DNA of 64,000 nt, taken from NCBI GenBank assembly GCA_014058105.1, contig JACGCM010002784.1:4402001-4466000 (forward strand), given 5' to 3'. The position numbers and the translations under genes were made by a program. Each line of letters begins with the position of its first letter. Positions within the stretch are counted from its first letter, which is position 1. A model generated the notes under the pieces. That model did not search any database and was not told where the DNA came from. It saw only the letters and a program-made list of their open reading frames with translations. Origin of the DNA: Kingdonia uniflora. Its lineage: Eukaryota > Streptophyta > Magnoliopsida > Ranunculales > Circaeasteraceae. This document shows, in pieces, positions 1-11,997 of the stretch.

Positions 1-535
1 GGAATTCCACGATTGATTCAAGTTGAGGGGTAAATCTCATTGAATCTCTCGCTGAATTCTCTTTACCCTCAAATATCTTAAGCCCTAGACAAACAAAGAG
101 GCTTTAATCAGAAAACTAAAAATCCCATACTCTGTTCGAACAGAGAAAAAGTTTATTAGAATAAAAGAAATTCTACTAGGTTTATTCGAAGAGAAAAAAT
201 TAGAAGTCTATTCGAACATAAAAGGCTTTTGCCAGATCTTTGTGAACAGAATAAAAGTCTAGAAAAATAGAGAGGCTTCTACATGGTCTATTCTGAAAGA
301 ACCAAAGTCTATTTGAATAAAACATTATTTAGCTTAAAAAAACTCTTTTGATCTTTTGAAAAATACTAATGAGCTCAAGAATTTCAACGAAGAGGTAAAA
401 AACTAACGTATATGTTTAGTGTCAGTCTAGCCATAGTTGTTCCACGCGCACCCTTTGATGATGAATAACCATGAGATAATTCTAATACTTATTCCAGACT
501 CGAAATGAAACCAATACCAAATATGGGTATTTCCA
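1..535 (-). repeat. Copia-1 3' LTR (cut by window edge)
   Basis: This stretch aligns by eye with 22014-22559 over its whole length, with shared landmarks such as GGAATTC near the left and GAAACCAATAC near the right. The boundary at 535 is set by the adjoining polypurine tract. Between about 130 and 320 it carries repeated TTCGAA-like hexamers, three of them exact. Confidence 0.72.
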
Positions 536-793
536 TCTCCCCCTTTGGTTCATTTTGTAATAATACTACGACTATAAGAAAGAAAAAATTACAACTCGAT
601 GGACTGACTAAATTACTGAATATCCATGCTCAAGGCAACTCTTTCATCTTATAACATATGATATGGATTCCTTGTACACTAAACATGATGCATCACATAG
701 CCGCTCGATAAAAAAGGAATCCAATAGAAAACCAAAACTTCGCTGGCTTTCAAGATCATCTCTCCACCTTTTTGTCCCAGATGGATAAAGGTT
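536..793 (-). other. Copia-1 3' tail with polypurine tract
   Basis: On the minus strand this reads as the end of the internal region. The purine-rich CAAAGGGGGAGATGG directly precedes the LTR start. The stretch has no long reading frame. It stops at 794, where the Athila-A 5' LTR begins. Confidence 0.6.
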
Positions 794-1250
794 TGATGAA
801 CGCATAATTATGACATTTTTAATATACTCAAAAGTATATTTTAGTTGTCCATTATATTTAAATTTTAGTACTTATGCGCGTTTGTTTGATTGTATCTATT
901 GGAGATGGATATTTGAAACCAAGCTCTTAAAGTTAAGTAAAAGTGTCTCCAGTAGTTTATAACACAAAAGGTCAAAAACACAATATATTTAGTTTCATGA
1001 TTGAAGAAATATAAACACAAATATATTTGGAGTCTAATATATTGAGAGATTGCATTCAAGATCCAAGAATTATACTGAGAAGATATTCTACAACAAAGAT
1101 ATACTCAAGTATTTCCATGGTTAGAAGATTTTTATACTTAATAAGGAAATGATATGAAGATATTCTCATAAAACTTAGTGATTGATTGTAATAATATATA
1201 TTGTAATATTCTAGATATGTATAATATTCTTAAGGATTTAGGTTTCTTCT

Positions 1251-1266
1251 CCTATAAAAGGAACCC
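1251..1266 (+). promoter_or_regulatory. TATA box of Athila-A LTR
   Basis: CCTATAAAAGGAACCC is conserved in the 3' LTR (near 14502) and in the Athila-B LTR on the other strand (near 34300). It lies about 80 bp upstream of a pyrimidine-rich tract. This is the position expected for the LTR promoter. Confidence 0.6.
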
Positions 1267-1335
1267 TCCCCCATTATAATGTAGACATCTCATATTAGAA
1301 GGAATTGAAGAAATACAAAAGTACTTATTCAAGCA

Positions 1336-1372
1336 TCTCTCTTTCTTTCTTTCTCTCTCTCTCTCTCTCTCT
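1336..1372 (+). repeat. CT microsatellite in LTR
   Basis: A run of CTTT and then CT dinucleotides. The same place in the Athila-B 3' LTR holds a GA-rich run on the plus strand (about 31470-31510), so the tract belongs to the LTR family. Confidence 0.8.
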
Positions 1373-2055
1373 TATTTTCTTTATCTATTTTAATATGATG
1401 ATCTTAGGGATAATCGAGACTAATTCCTTTCTAGCTATGATTAGAGGGAAGCCCCTACCTAAGTAGCGATAGTGATATATAGTTTTTTAGGATTAAGACT
1501 TTTTTGGAAAATCTTTTAGGAGTTATAATCCACTTCTACGCTTAACCATACTTACAAAGTGAATTTAGACATTTTTCCTAAAATTCAGTGTTATAACCAC
1601 TAAGTCGGATTGTAGGGTAATAAAAGTAGGAGACGCGTGGGAAGAAATCCAACCAAGCTTAACCATAGTTGGTTGAATATCTTTCCTCTAAATTGGATTT
1701 AGTGAAACTTAATGATTAAACCATAGATGCCTAACCATGCCTAGGGTTAACATTTACACTAAAAATGCCCTACTCAGGATTTTTGGTACATAAATCCACC
1801 TAGTAAAACTATTTGATCTATTGTTATTTCTGTTGGGTGAAACTTTATTCATGGCAAGTTTCTTTTAATTTGATATTATTTCCTTAGTTTTCTCTTAGTT
1901 TTGAGAAAAATACCAAATCATTGATAAATCGGCCTAGAACTAGTTTTTTGTATCTTGACACTCTCTGTGGTACGAACCTCACTCTACAATTTTTACAATG
2001 GTAAATCCGTTCTTAAGCGGGGTATTAAGTAACGACTAAAAAAACGTTCATCAAA

Positions 2056-2075
2056 TTGGCGTCGCTGCCAGGGAG
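2056..2075 (+). other. Athila-A primer-binding site
   Basis: TTGGCGTCGCTGCCAGGGAG closely resembles the usual Athila PBS (TGGCGCCGTTGCCGGGGA). It lies two bases after the LTR end, which fixes the plus orientation. Confidence 0.85.
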
Positions 2076-3640
2076 TGCAATGGTTCGAAGGACCGTGTTA
2101 CAAATACTGATTTATTTTATTTTTTTATTTGTTTTTCTTTTTATTGTGTTTAGCGTAATTATAATTTTTATTATTTTTTGTTAGATTTTTGCGCTACTAT
2201 TGTGTCTGCACTAAGTTGAATTTTTGGTGCTACCATAGCCTATTTTTGGTGACATTTGAAGTTTTAAGCTTTTGGGTTTAATTTAAGTACTAATGATTGC
2301 ATGAGCACATGCTTTTGGTATTAAGTTCTCAGCTGCTTGTGTTCTTATTCATTTGATTTAGTACTATTGTAGTCCATACGTTGAATCACATTTAAACAGT
2401 TAGTGCTCATCTCATTCCTTGAAATTGGTTGTTTGGATTATAAAAAGTTAGTGCTCATCTCTTGAGGTTTAGTGCTTAGGTTATAAAGTGGGACATTTAC
2501 ATTTAAGAATTTACTGCTAATCTCATTGACTTAACTTGATTTTACTTCTCACTAATATGATTTTAGAGACTGTGTCTTGCAAACTCATTAAGACATCCAA
2601 ACACCCAACCACTTCATCATAGCCGTTTATTAGATAAAACATCATTTCATTTGCTGAAAATTGATTGATCAAATTATTTTTCCAAATATAATTGTGCCCC
2701 TCTAGTAAGCATTCCGACTAATTCTTATTGTAAATTCAGGTTTCTTCTTTTTCCATGTAGAAAATTAAAAGCAAGAAAATATATAAAAAAGTGCATGGAT
2801 GGAAAATACGAAAAGCTGGAAGCATCATCAAATCCATCATTCTTGTGCCCCCTAAGTGAAGGTGAAACTCCTTATTTCGTACCCTAACTGAAGGGGCTGC
2901 CATAACTTCATCGGGAAATACTTCCAGCAGGTTGGTATTTTTCTAAACATGACATCTTGAAGGGGTTCATATCCGCTTTGCCCCGGTACTAGGAACATAA
3001 AGTCGTATAGACTGTGCAAATATACGCTGTTCTAATAAAAAAATTGTTATGTTTAGATAGACCTATTATTGTGTTTAAGATTTCTTTTCATTCCAACATT
3101 AGTAAAGGTAAATACTGTTAGAGACTTGCAGGATTTTATCACCCATAAAGCTCTCTAACAAGTGGGACCACCAGTTTGGGATTTGAAAAAATTTGTATCA
3201 CACAAAAATTGAACGTCCGGGACCTGATAATAACTAGTAATAAGAAAGTGTAGCAAGATTCCCGTACGATTTTATCACCCAATAGATAGGTGTACCTGAC
3301 TGGGGTACAAACACGGGTTCGTAGGATACAACCCCAGCTTAGCGCCATAAAATACTGGTTGTTGGTTTATGACGTCACCATTCCGTGTGCTAACGTATGA
3401 TAAGGCGACTCACTCAGACGTGAGGACCACACATCTACTCTAAGCTAGTATTAGGACAGTGACACAGGGGAGTGTAGAAACCAAAGCCTTTGACCATCCT
3501 ACCCTTTTGTAAATATAAAAATTATATAAGGGAGACCTAATTATTACTTCTTAAAAAATGTTGAAGTGCTAGATTATAGGTTTGATTGATTGGTTCTGCA
3601 CCGGGTGCCAAATTTTATTGCATATTAATTTGTGCATGAT
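2076..3640 (+). other. Athila-A untranslated leader
   Basis: About 1.5 kb lies between PBS and gag without a credible reading frame. Parts are conserved in the Athila-B leader (41340-42842, other strand): an AAGGGG-rich stretch around 2845-2995, and a block at about 3110-3500 containing the phrase GATTTTATCACCCA twice (near 3132 and 3268). Long structured leaders are typical of this lineage. Confidence 0.65.
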
Positions 3641-4830
3641 CAATTTGACACCTAAAGAAAAACTTTTAGGAAGTTTACCAGAACCTTTATCTATTAATGG
3701 CCCACCACCTCAGCCTAAGCGAAGAGGGTGACCACATCGCCCAGTAATACAATAAAGGACTTAGGTGCCCTGGTTATGGAGGAAAGTAATTGATCTCAAG
3801 TTTACCCAATTTTTGAGGAAGGTAATCCATCTAGAGTTGACCCAATTAAACTTGTCGTTGAGCTAGAAGTTGAACCCTTAATCATGGCTGCCATAAAATA
3901 TCTTAGGCTAGAATAACCTCTAAGAATCTTTATAGGCTAGAATCCATGCATAGTGGCAAATTCTAGGACCTTGAACCCGATAGAGCTTATGAAGAGTTTG
4001 AGGCATTGGCTAAAAACTCTTAGCAGTGGGATTTTGATATACATACAAATGTTCGTACAACCAAGAAAGGTGGCTTATATAAAGTGAGTGAGGGAACTGC
4101 CATAAAAGACCAATTAGATACTCTAACCCTTAAAATTAAGGCTATGGCTATGAATCAATCTGAGGGTAGTGTGAACCAAGTTCAGCAATAGGGTTGCACC
4201 ATTTGTTATGATATCACCCTTGTGATTCAAATGTGTCCCATGTTAAATGAAATGAATGATAATCAAGAATAAGTGAGTGCTTTGACAAATACCTACAAAA
4301 GGCTAGTTGACCGGTACAAACCATCTTGACAGAACCACCAAAAATTTTCATAGAAGAACAACCAACCCAGTTCGGGTTTTGGAGAGCCACAAACCTCAGT
4401 TCATAATTTGCCTAGGAATCCCCATTCTCAGTCCTATCCTTAGGCATCTCAGCAAACCTTTCAGTTATCAAAACAGTTCCCACCTACTCCACCTAAACCA
4501 TCTTTGAAAGACACCCTTTCTCTCTTCATACAGTAATCAATGAAAAGTAAAAAATAAGTATTACAATTTAAGCAACAAATGATGCAATTCTACCAACAGA
4601 CATTGGTGAATCAAAACTCCACGTCCCAATCTATCTATAATCTGGAGACTCAAATAGGGGAATTAGCAAATGCAATAAATAAGAGAACACTGGTAAGATG
4701 CCTAACCAACCTAGATCTAATCCTAAAGGACCACCTGGGTTTAAGACTAACTCGATCCCCAAATAACTTAATGGCATTACCACCCTTCAAAGTGGTAGAA
4801 AAATTGATAATCGAGTTGAAACACTAAGGG
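3641..4830 (+). pseudogene. Athila-A gag remnant
   Basis: The N-terminal peptide LPEPLSINGPPPQPKRRG and later stretches such as GCTICYDITLVIQMCPMLNE and GFGEPQTSVHNLPRNP match the corresponding Athila-B gag pieces. Several in-frame stops break it. Compared with Athila-B, the central gag region (capsid part) is missing between about 3935 and 3945, where the leader-side peptide jumps directly to the C-terminal half. The C-X2-C...C pattern is a degenerate zinc knuckle. It cannot make particles in this form. Confidence 0.75.
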
Positions 4831-5169
4831 TTGTGCAACCACCTGTTATGATTGAGGATAAGGTATGTACGAATGAATCAGTGGTAGTCAGTACCTAAGA
4901 ATCTTATAAGGCATCTAAAGAGTTGTCTACTTCCTTTGCTCCCGTATCCAAGGCTCATTTTAAGCCAAAAGTGCCATATCCGCAATGTTTTTTTCTGGCT
5001 AACAAAGGGATAAAATTTGATGAGATATTGGATACATTTAAACAAGTTCATATAAATATTCTTGTACTTGATGCAATTATGCTTATCCCTGCCCAAATTT
5101 CTTCAGGATGCGTGCACCAGGAAAAAGAAAATCAATGTGCACAAGAAAGTCTTTTTGACTAAAATATTG

Positions 5170-5600
5170 ACCCCTTCTAAGCTTCGTGATCCTAGAAGCC
5201 CAACCGTCCCTTGTAAGATTGGAGATCACAAGGTAGATAGGGTATTACTCGACTTAGGGGCTAATATGAATTTCTTGCCATACTCAGTTTATCAGAAATT
5301 TGGACTTGGAAAACTCGAACCTACCTGGATGACACCCTAATTAGCCGGCAGGTCAATATAACACTCACGTGGTATCCTTGTGGATATTCTTATCTAGGTT
5401 GATGATCTCATTTTTTTTTGTAGACTTTGTCATATATGGCACTAAAAATGTCAAAAATCCTAGTTGTGAGATCCCTGTCATATTGGACCACCCTTTTCTT
5501 GCTCATTCTAATGCTATTATCAATTACTTTAATGGGGTCTTACAACTATCTATGGGCGACTCGAAAATCGAACTCAATGTTTTTAACAATATATAATACT
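5170..5600 (+). pseudogene. Athila-A aspartic protease remnant
   Basis: The peptide LLDLGANMNFLPYSVYQKFG is the Athila retropepsin region, with D-L-G where most retropepsins have D-S/T-G. It is followed by a broken stretch and then by a segment with PSCEIPVILDHPFLAHSNAI and FNGVLQLSMGD, which is the conserved end of the protease domain. A stop and a frameshift around 5338-5400 separate the two halves. The homologous Athila-B piece is at 39188-39765 on the other strand. Confidence 0.82.
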
Positions 5601-5749
5601 CAAATCTCTGATTTTGATGACTTGGCGGGGCTCAATATGATTGACTCTTTAGCTTATAACTCTTTCCCCAAATCTTATTCTGATGACCCATTAGAATCAT
5701 GTCTTGAAAAGTTTGGTGAGGAGTTTGATGAAGATACGATCGTTTAAGA

Positions 5750-7401
5750 GCTTAATGCCTTACACGACTCAACTCCTATTTTTAACAGGTCTAAATGGTG
5801 ACCTAGACTAAAACCTCTTGAACTATCACCTACATTACCAATTCTATCCATTGTTAAACCACCCCAGTTGGACCTCAAGTCATTGCCCAATACTCTCAAA
5901 AATGCCTATCTAGGTGATTTTGAAACTCTACCTATGATAATAGCTTCCAATCTAGATGCTGACCAGAAAGGTAGACTGTTGAGTGTCCTTAGAAAACATA
6001 AATTAGACATAGGGTGGTCTATAGCAGACTTGAAGTGAATTAGCATAACCTTGTACATGTATCGCATCAATTTCGAGGAAGGTGCTAAAAATTCGTGTGA
6101 GATGCAACGACGTTTAAATCCAACTATGATAATGGTGGTTAAGAAGGAAGTTCTCAAGCTTTTAGACTTAGGTATCATATACCCCATTTGATAGTAAGTG
6201 GGTCAGCCCGGTTCAAGCTATACCTAAGAAATCAGGGATTACTGCAGTCAAAAATGAGAATAATGAATTAATCCCCACCCATATGACCAATGTGTGACGT
6301 GTTTGTATCGATTATGGAAAGTTGAAAATGGTCACTAGGAAATATTATTTTCCTCTTCTATTTATTGATCAAATGCTTGAACGATTAGCCGGAAAGAGTC
6401 ATTTCTACTTTCTTGACGACTATTTTAGATATAATCAGATCACCATCATTCCAGAAGATCAGGAGAGAACCACATTCACTCCTTCCTATAGGACTTATGC
6501 TTATTGACGAATGTCATTTGGTTTGTGTAATGTACCTGCTAATTTTCAACGTTGTATGATGAGCATATTCTTTAATATGGTTGATAAATTTATCAAAATC
6601 TTCATGGATAAATTTTTAGTGATTGCTTCCTCTTTTGATGAATGTTTCTACCATTTGAAGCTCGTACTAGGATGATGTACACAAACCAATTTGGTGTTAA
6701 ACTAGGAAAAATATCACTTCATGGTGATACAAGGGATAGTTCTTGGGCATATCATCTCCAACATTGGGATAGAAGTTGTTAAAGCCAAAATCAATATTAT
6801 TTCTTCCTTACCTCCTCCTCGGATGGTTTAGGCCATTTGATCATTTTTAGGCCACGCTAGGTTTTACCTTCAGTTCATCAAAGATTTTAGGAAAATTTCC
6901 CAACCCTTGTGCAATTTAGTTGCTAAGGGCACTAATTTTTACTTTGATGATAAATATTTTAGAGATTTTGAGAAGCTCAAACTTTTATTGGCTTTCGCTC
7001 CAATTATCCAACCATCCAATTGGGATCTTTCATTTGAATAGATGTGTGATGCCTCTGACTACGTTGCTGGAGTAGTTTTAGGGTAAAAAGTAGATAAAAA
7101 ACCTCATGTTATTTACTATGCTAGTCGCACACTCAATGATGCACAAATGAATTACCCCACCACTGAGAAGGTGCTATTAGTTATTGTGTTTGCCTTGGAC
7201 AAATTTTCGTCATATCTTGCTGTATCCAAAATCATTATCTACACCGATCGTGCAACCTTAAAAATTGTGTTATCCAAAAAGGATGCTAAGCTTAGGTTAA
7301 TCCGATGGATCCTCTTATTACAAGAATTTAATCTCAAAATTTGAAGTAAGAAAAGTGTTGAAAGTGTTTTAACGAACCATTTATGCCGACATCTCATCAA
7401 A
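5750..7401 (+). pseudogene. Athila-A reverse transcriptase and RNase H remnant
   Basis: Nearly the whole domain can be followed across frames: IIASNLDADQKGRLLSVLRK before the RT, then QRRLNPTMIMVVKKEVLKLL, LPFGLCN-like SFGLCN, and the polymerase box, which reads FMDKFLVIA instead of the usual F-M-D-D-F-x-V-F-G, so one catalytic aspartate is lost. RNase H follows with [30 protein letters not shown] and IYTDRATLK. At least seven stop codons are visible. The frame ends at LCRHLIK, where the CACTA terminus starts at 7402. The missing H2C2 part of integrase is not found on the other side. Confidence 0.88.
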
Positions 7402-7670
7402 CACTACAAGAAAATAAGACTTTAATGTCACCAAATTGAAGTCATTTATTTTAAAAATGACGTTAATTCTCCAATTTTTAAATTTCACTCTATAATTTTA
7501 AATACTTGAAATATCTACAACATCATTTACTAAAAAAGTAACGTCGAATACTATTATACAGTTTTCAATGTCATTTTTATTAATGACTTAAAAAAGAATT
7601 TACTAAACCACGTCAGTCGAATAATATCAGTAATGTCGTTTTCCAATATTGACGTGGTTTGGGGATCTTT
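7402..7670. repeat. CACTA-A terminal and subterminal repeats
   Basis: After the CACTA terminus come many direct and inverted copies of an ACGTCATT-like octamer, for example AAAATGACGTTAAT, AATGTCATTTTTAT, CCACGTCAG and TATTGACGTGG. Such arrays are the known transposase-binding regions of CACTA elements. A similar array follows the terminus at 47708. Confidence 0.65.
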
Positions 7671-8430
7671 TGGTTGACAATAAAGCCGCGAGTGGAGATT
7701 GCGAAGAAGTTAATTTCTGAAATTAATCACGAGAGCAACTTTCATGAGAAATATCATAGAGACCTTGTGGAATTCAAGCGCACACCATAGTTAAAAGATC
7801 GTCTCCTCCAATCGATCAGGTTATCTCTCAATCCTTTCCCTTTAGAATTTGATTACTGGTATTGCGCCTTTTTGGTTTCTTACCATTTATTTCTCGGTTG
7901 AGATATACATTCCACAATTAAGTCACAATATTCTCCTCAATTCTTCTCTTTTTTAATGAAATTTAAACATAAAAGGTAAAATTTTACTGATTTCATCTCT
8001 CGGTATGCATGATTTCTCCCCCTTTTCAACTTTTGTAACATTTTGGGCCTCAATTTTACAATCTCAACGGTTCTTCTCACGAAATCATCATCTGGGTAAG
8101 CTTTAATTTAGGTTTTATGGTTATATATAGAGTAATTTCGATGCTATCATGAACAAACAGTTACTTGGGCAAGTTTTAAATCCTTCCTTACTTAAATTCA
8201 AGACCAGATCTTGATTTAGAATCTGGAACTAGCTTTCGAAAACCCAGAAAGCCTAAGAACAGCAACTCATTCCCATATTTAGTGAAAAAAATGCTTAAAT
8301 CTTTCGCGAATCGCCTCAATAACTTGAATAAGTTACACCCAGTTTAAGTTTTTCTTGTTATGTTGTCATTTGGAGTAACAGTTTGTTCGTAGTATCGGTA
8401 TATGAGAATTAGTTTCACATTGTTAGTGGT

Positions 8431-8655
8431 GACTTAAGGAGCAATGCATTTGATCTGAGTAGTTCTAGTTCTAGTTACCCGTCTGTGGGTTTGAGGAATC
8501 TTGTAATGGTAGTTAGGCATTCGGTTTATACGAGTGGGAATTGTGGGAATGTTGATGAGGAGGATTCGTGGTTTCTAGAGTCGAATCAGAAACAAAAGGG
8601 GCAAGCTGCGAGTTTTGTAGTACATATAAACGAAGGGGTTGAGATTGTTTATTAG
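8431..8655 (+). other. Possible captured exon, unknown protein
   Basis: About 75 codons stay open in one plus frame and read as a normal-looking, serine-rich then acidic protein piece (SNAFDLSSSSSSYPSVGLRN, later VDEEDSWFLESNQKQKGQ). Base composition is richer in G than the surroundings. I do not recognise the family. It may be part of a host gene carried by CACTA-A. It could also be a chance frame. Confidence 0.3.
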
Positions 8656-9328
8656 TTTTAGAAGTTCGTAGTAATTGCAACAGATTAGCAATGTTAGTAT
8701 TATCATATAGAATGAGCCTATAATTGCTTGTTCTTTCCACATATACGTATTATAGTCATGGTAGACTGATAATATATATATTTAGTGCTTATGAGAAATG
8801 ACTAATAACATAACGTCCTAATGATTTTTATCCCCAGTAAACTATTGGGATATATGCTACTTTCTAATAAAACAGTATAGGTAACTTGGTTCACTTATAA
8901 GCAATAATACCGCTAAGTATTCAATTAGTCACATGTTGGTTTTCGTAAAACAGAAGATCATTTTTTATTCATCTTTTTCTTCTTCTTTTTTTGTCATATA
9001 GTTAAGCCACAAGTTTGTTAATAGTATAATACCGTAAAGTATTCAATTAGTCAAAATAATTAATTAATTATATTATCAAACAAAACATATTTTTCCAGAA
9101 CGTAAGATGTTGCTTCAAGAATAGGAAATTACTCTATGTTTACCCTGAAGAACTATCATATTGTTGCTCTGCAAAGTTTCAGTTTCATGTTATTGTTAAT
9201 AGTAAATAAGAGATCATTTTTAATTCCTCTTCTTTTTATTTCTTTTTTTTATCATATAATCATATAGTATAGCTACAAGGTTGTTTCAGGCTAATAACTG
9301 ATGCAACGAAGTAGTTTTTAAAGTGATC

Positions 9329-10440
9329 ATGGGAAGTATCTGCAAAAATTGCCTAGGATGGGCAGCAAGAGATACATCTGGAGTCCTATTGCCCTACAAC
9401 TTCATTCGCAGGTATATAAATTCATGCAGTTCTTAGATTTTGTTGCTTAACATTAAATAAATTCTCGTTATGATAGTTTGTATTGACTGCAAACTCTAAT
9501 GATCCCGGTAAAAACCTTGTGTATCGAACACTGTAATTTTTATATATGTCCTCCATAAATTTTTTTCATAGTTCTCCTGCAACTTTATCATTTGGTACAG
9601 GGATACTGGACCTGATCATGCTTCGTTGACAATAACACATTGTGGAATTTGTTATGCTGATGTCGCTTGGGCAAAGAACATTCCTAGAAATACAATATAT
9701 CCAGTGGTGCCTGGGTATGTATGCCACTTATCGCAATCTCTCAAAATGTTCTAAAACTTCTTCTAAACTAGATTTTCTTTGAGCCAGACATGAGATCGTA
9801 GGAATTGTCAAAGAGGTAGGATCCAATATTCGCCGCTTCAAAGTCGGCGATCATGTTGGAGTTGGGCCATATGTGAACTCCTGTAAGACATGCGAATATT
9901 GTAAAATTCGAGAAGAAGTTCACTGTGATGCTAAAACAACACACACCTTCAATTCTGTTGATGAGGATGGCATAATTACAAGAGGAGGGTATTCGAGCTA
10001 CATTGCTATTCAGGAAGGGTAAGTCAATCTCCTACCCACTAAATTTATTTTCATAGGCTTTATATTACATGTTTATATTACTATATTTGCGGTGTGTTGA
10101 TGTGGGTGACTACATACAGGTACGTCTTCAAAATACCCGACAACTACCCATTGGTTTCAACAGCACCGTTACTCTATGCTGGAATTACAGTCTAGGCTCC
10201 CATGATGTGTCATAAGGTGAATAAACCTGGTAAATCTCTTGGAGTGGTTGGGTCAGGTTGTCTGGGTCATTTAGCTGTGAAGTTTGGCAAGGCTTTTGGG
10301 TTACATGTAACAGTTTTTGGTACAAGCAATTCAAAGAAAGATGAAGCCCTGAATCTCCTTGAGACTGATAAATTTATCATCTCGTCTAACATGCAACAAA
10401 TGGAGGTAATGTTGCAACAAAGATATTGTGGCTGGGTAAA
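9329..10440 (+). pseudogene. Cinnamyl alcohol dehydrogenase-like gene fragment (zinc-binding MDR family)
   Basis: CAD enzymes reduce cinnamaldehydes with NADPH to monolignols in the cytosol. Four exons can be followed: 9329-9411 (GWAARDTSGVLLPYNF), 9601-9714 (ITHCGICYADVAWAKN, with the catalytic-zinc Cys), 9788-10018 ([29 protein letters not shown], the structural-zinc cysteines, GGYSS) and 10120-10440 ([26 protein letters not shown], the nucleotide-binding glycines). Introns keep GT/AG ends. The second glycine of the usual GLGGLGH motif is Cys. An in-frame TAG at 10193-10195 replaces Tyr in ITVYAP, and similarity is lost after SSNMQQM, so the C-terminal third is absent. It lies inside CACTA-A in the same orientation as the cyclin fragment. 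Confidence 0.85.
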
Positions 10441-10749
10441 CTTATTAACATCAAATCAGGCAAAATTAAATAGATCTTGAACTTCGATGTGCTCACACTC
10501 AATAATCATTTATCCTAGCATCACTTACCTGTTTGCTAGTTAACTTATTAACATGCTGACATTAACTTCTGATGTGGCCATACTTTACAAGAACTAATAG
10601 AAAATATTTGGCTAATGAGTGTCATCCCTTTTGAGTAACTTCTGACTATAAATTGTTTATCAATTTTGATGTCTATAGATAAATGCATTGAATTCAGCCA
10701 ACGATTTTACAGTTTTCAAGTACTAATGAATGTCCTTTCCCTGTTTATC

Positions 10750-10815
10750 TGGCAGCATCTGAAAATTTTTTTGGACCGTTCTACACATGATACACTTTCT
10801 GAAATTGACATTCAG
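10750..10815 (+). other. Possible small exon of unknown origin
   Basis: A short open stretch (HLKIFLDRSTHDTLSEIDIQ) is bounded by a plausible acceptor (CTGGCAG) and donor (CAGGTATG). It belongs to neither the CAD nor the cyclin alignment that I can make. Weak evidence. Confidence 0.22.
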
Positions 10816-11042
10816 GTATGTCCCAGCTTCATTCCATTTTAAGTATTTATTTTTCTATATACCAATACCACTGCTGCGCTGCAGATGATATCATAAATAT
10901 TTGGCTACAACTTGCATTTTTTTTATTGGTATTTCTGCTGTAAATTTACAGATTTGCAGGTACACATGTGTATTCATCATTAGCTAATTTAGTTTACTAG
11001 TTTCAGATGCTGATTGTGTTCATTGTTTGTATCTTTATGTAG

Positions 11043-11961
11043 AGAGGAAAAGCTTGGATAATGCAGTTGTTAGCTGTAGCTTGTTTATCCCTAGCAGCCA
11101 AAATGGAGGAGATAGAAGTGCCTTTAACTGAAGATTTGTAGGTTCAAAAACATATATACTTGTTTGAGATGTTTTTTTATATTGTTAGTCATGTGTATAT
11201 TCTTAAATTGTTATGTGTTTACTTGAAGGTTAAGGAATGCAAGTTCATCTTCGAAGCTAAAACTATACAGAGAATGGAACTTCTAGTGATGAGCACATTG
11301 AAGTTGAGAATGAGAGTTGTGACACCTTTCACTTTCATGGACTACTTCTTTCGTAAGAACAATGATGATCTACCTCCACCAAGCTCACAGATATCTCGAT
11401 TAGTTGAGCTCATTTTAAGGCTAACTAGAGGTATTTTTCGTCTCTTCTTTTTCTTCCAAAATCTTCACTCTTTTGATATGAAACAAAGTATATTAGAGCA
11501 AAAGCTTAATCAATGTTGTGTGGGAAATCAATATAGGGATTGAATACTTGGAATTCAAGCCTTTTGAGGTTGTTGCAGCGGTGTCAATATCTGTAATAAG
11601 GGAAACCAACCCTGACAAGTATGAACCATGCTTCATAAAAAGTGTACAAAAGGTGAACTACTCAATAAAATTAATGCCTTTGCTCATCTTTTTATTATTA
11701 TCCTTAAAGTGTTTGTATATTGATTAAATGGGGAATTTATTTTGGGTATGTAGGAGAGATTTCAAGTGTCTTGAACTTATTCATGAGCTTCAAAGAAGTG
11801 CGGTAGTTCAATCTGTGTCCCAGAACCCAATAGGAGTGCTAGATGTCTCATGCTTGAGCTATAAAAGCGAGGAGTTACCAACGGTATTAAGTGCAAATTC
11901 TTCTCAGGAAGATTCATATTTTAAAAGGGTAAACTTAAATAAACCATCTGATATGGACTAA
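11043..11961 (+). pseudogene. D-type cyclin gene fragment (CYCD2/4-like)
   Basis: D-type cyclins activate CDKA at G1/S in the nucleus. Four exons match the second half of the cyclin box and the C-terminus: 11043-11141 (WIMQLLAVACLSLAAKMEE), 11229-11430 (FIFEAKTIQRMELLVMSTLK, VVTPFTFMDYFFRK), 11537-11652 (IEYLEFKPFEVVAAVSISV) and 11754-11961 (FKCLELIHEL, then NPIGVLDVSCLSYKS). Introns begin GT and end AG. The glutamine ending the first exon has become TAG (CAG to TAG). The N-terminal LxCxE region and the first half of the cyclin box are missing, so the piece starts at an internal exon, as expected for a captured or truncated copy. Confidence 0.85.
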
Positions 11962-11997
11962 GAGGTGGAACTCTCAAATTCCGACCTAAGTAAATTA

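Larger units (their letters stand above)
794..2053 (+). repeat. Athila-A 5' LTR
   Basis: It starts TGATGAACGCATAATTATGA and ends TTCATCA just before the PBS. The part from about 1054 to 2053 is homologous to 14270-15273 and, on the other strand, to the Athila-B LTRs. It contains a TATA box at 1251 and a CT microsatellite at about 1336-1372. Confidence 0.82.

Noticed and set aside
9329..10440. Functional CAD gene
   Set aside because: In-frame stop at 10193, loss of the C-terminal third, and position inside a transposon insertion.
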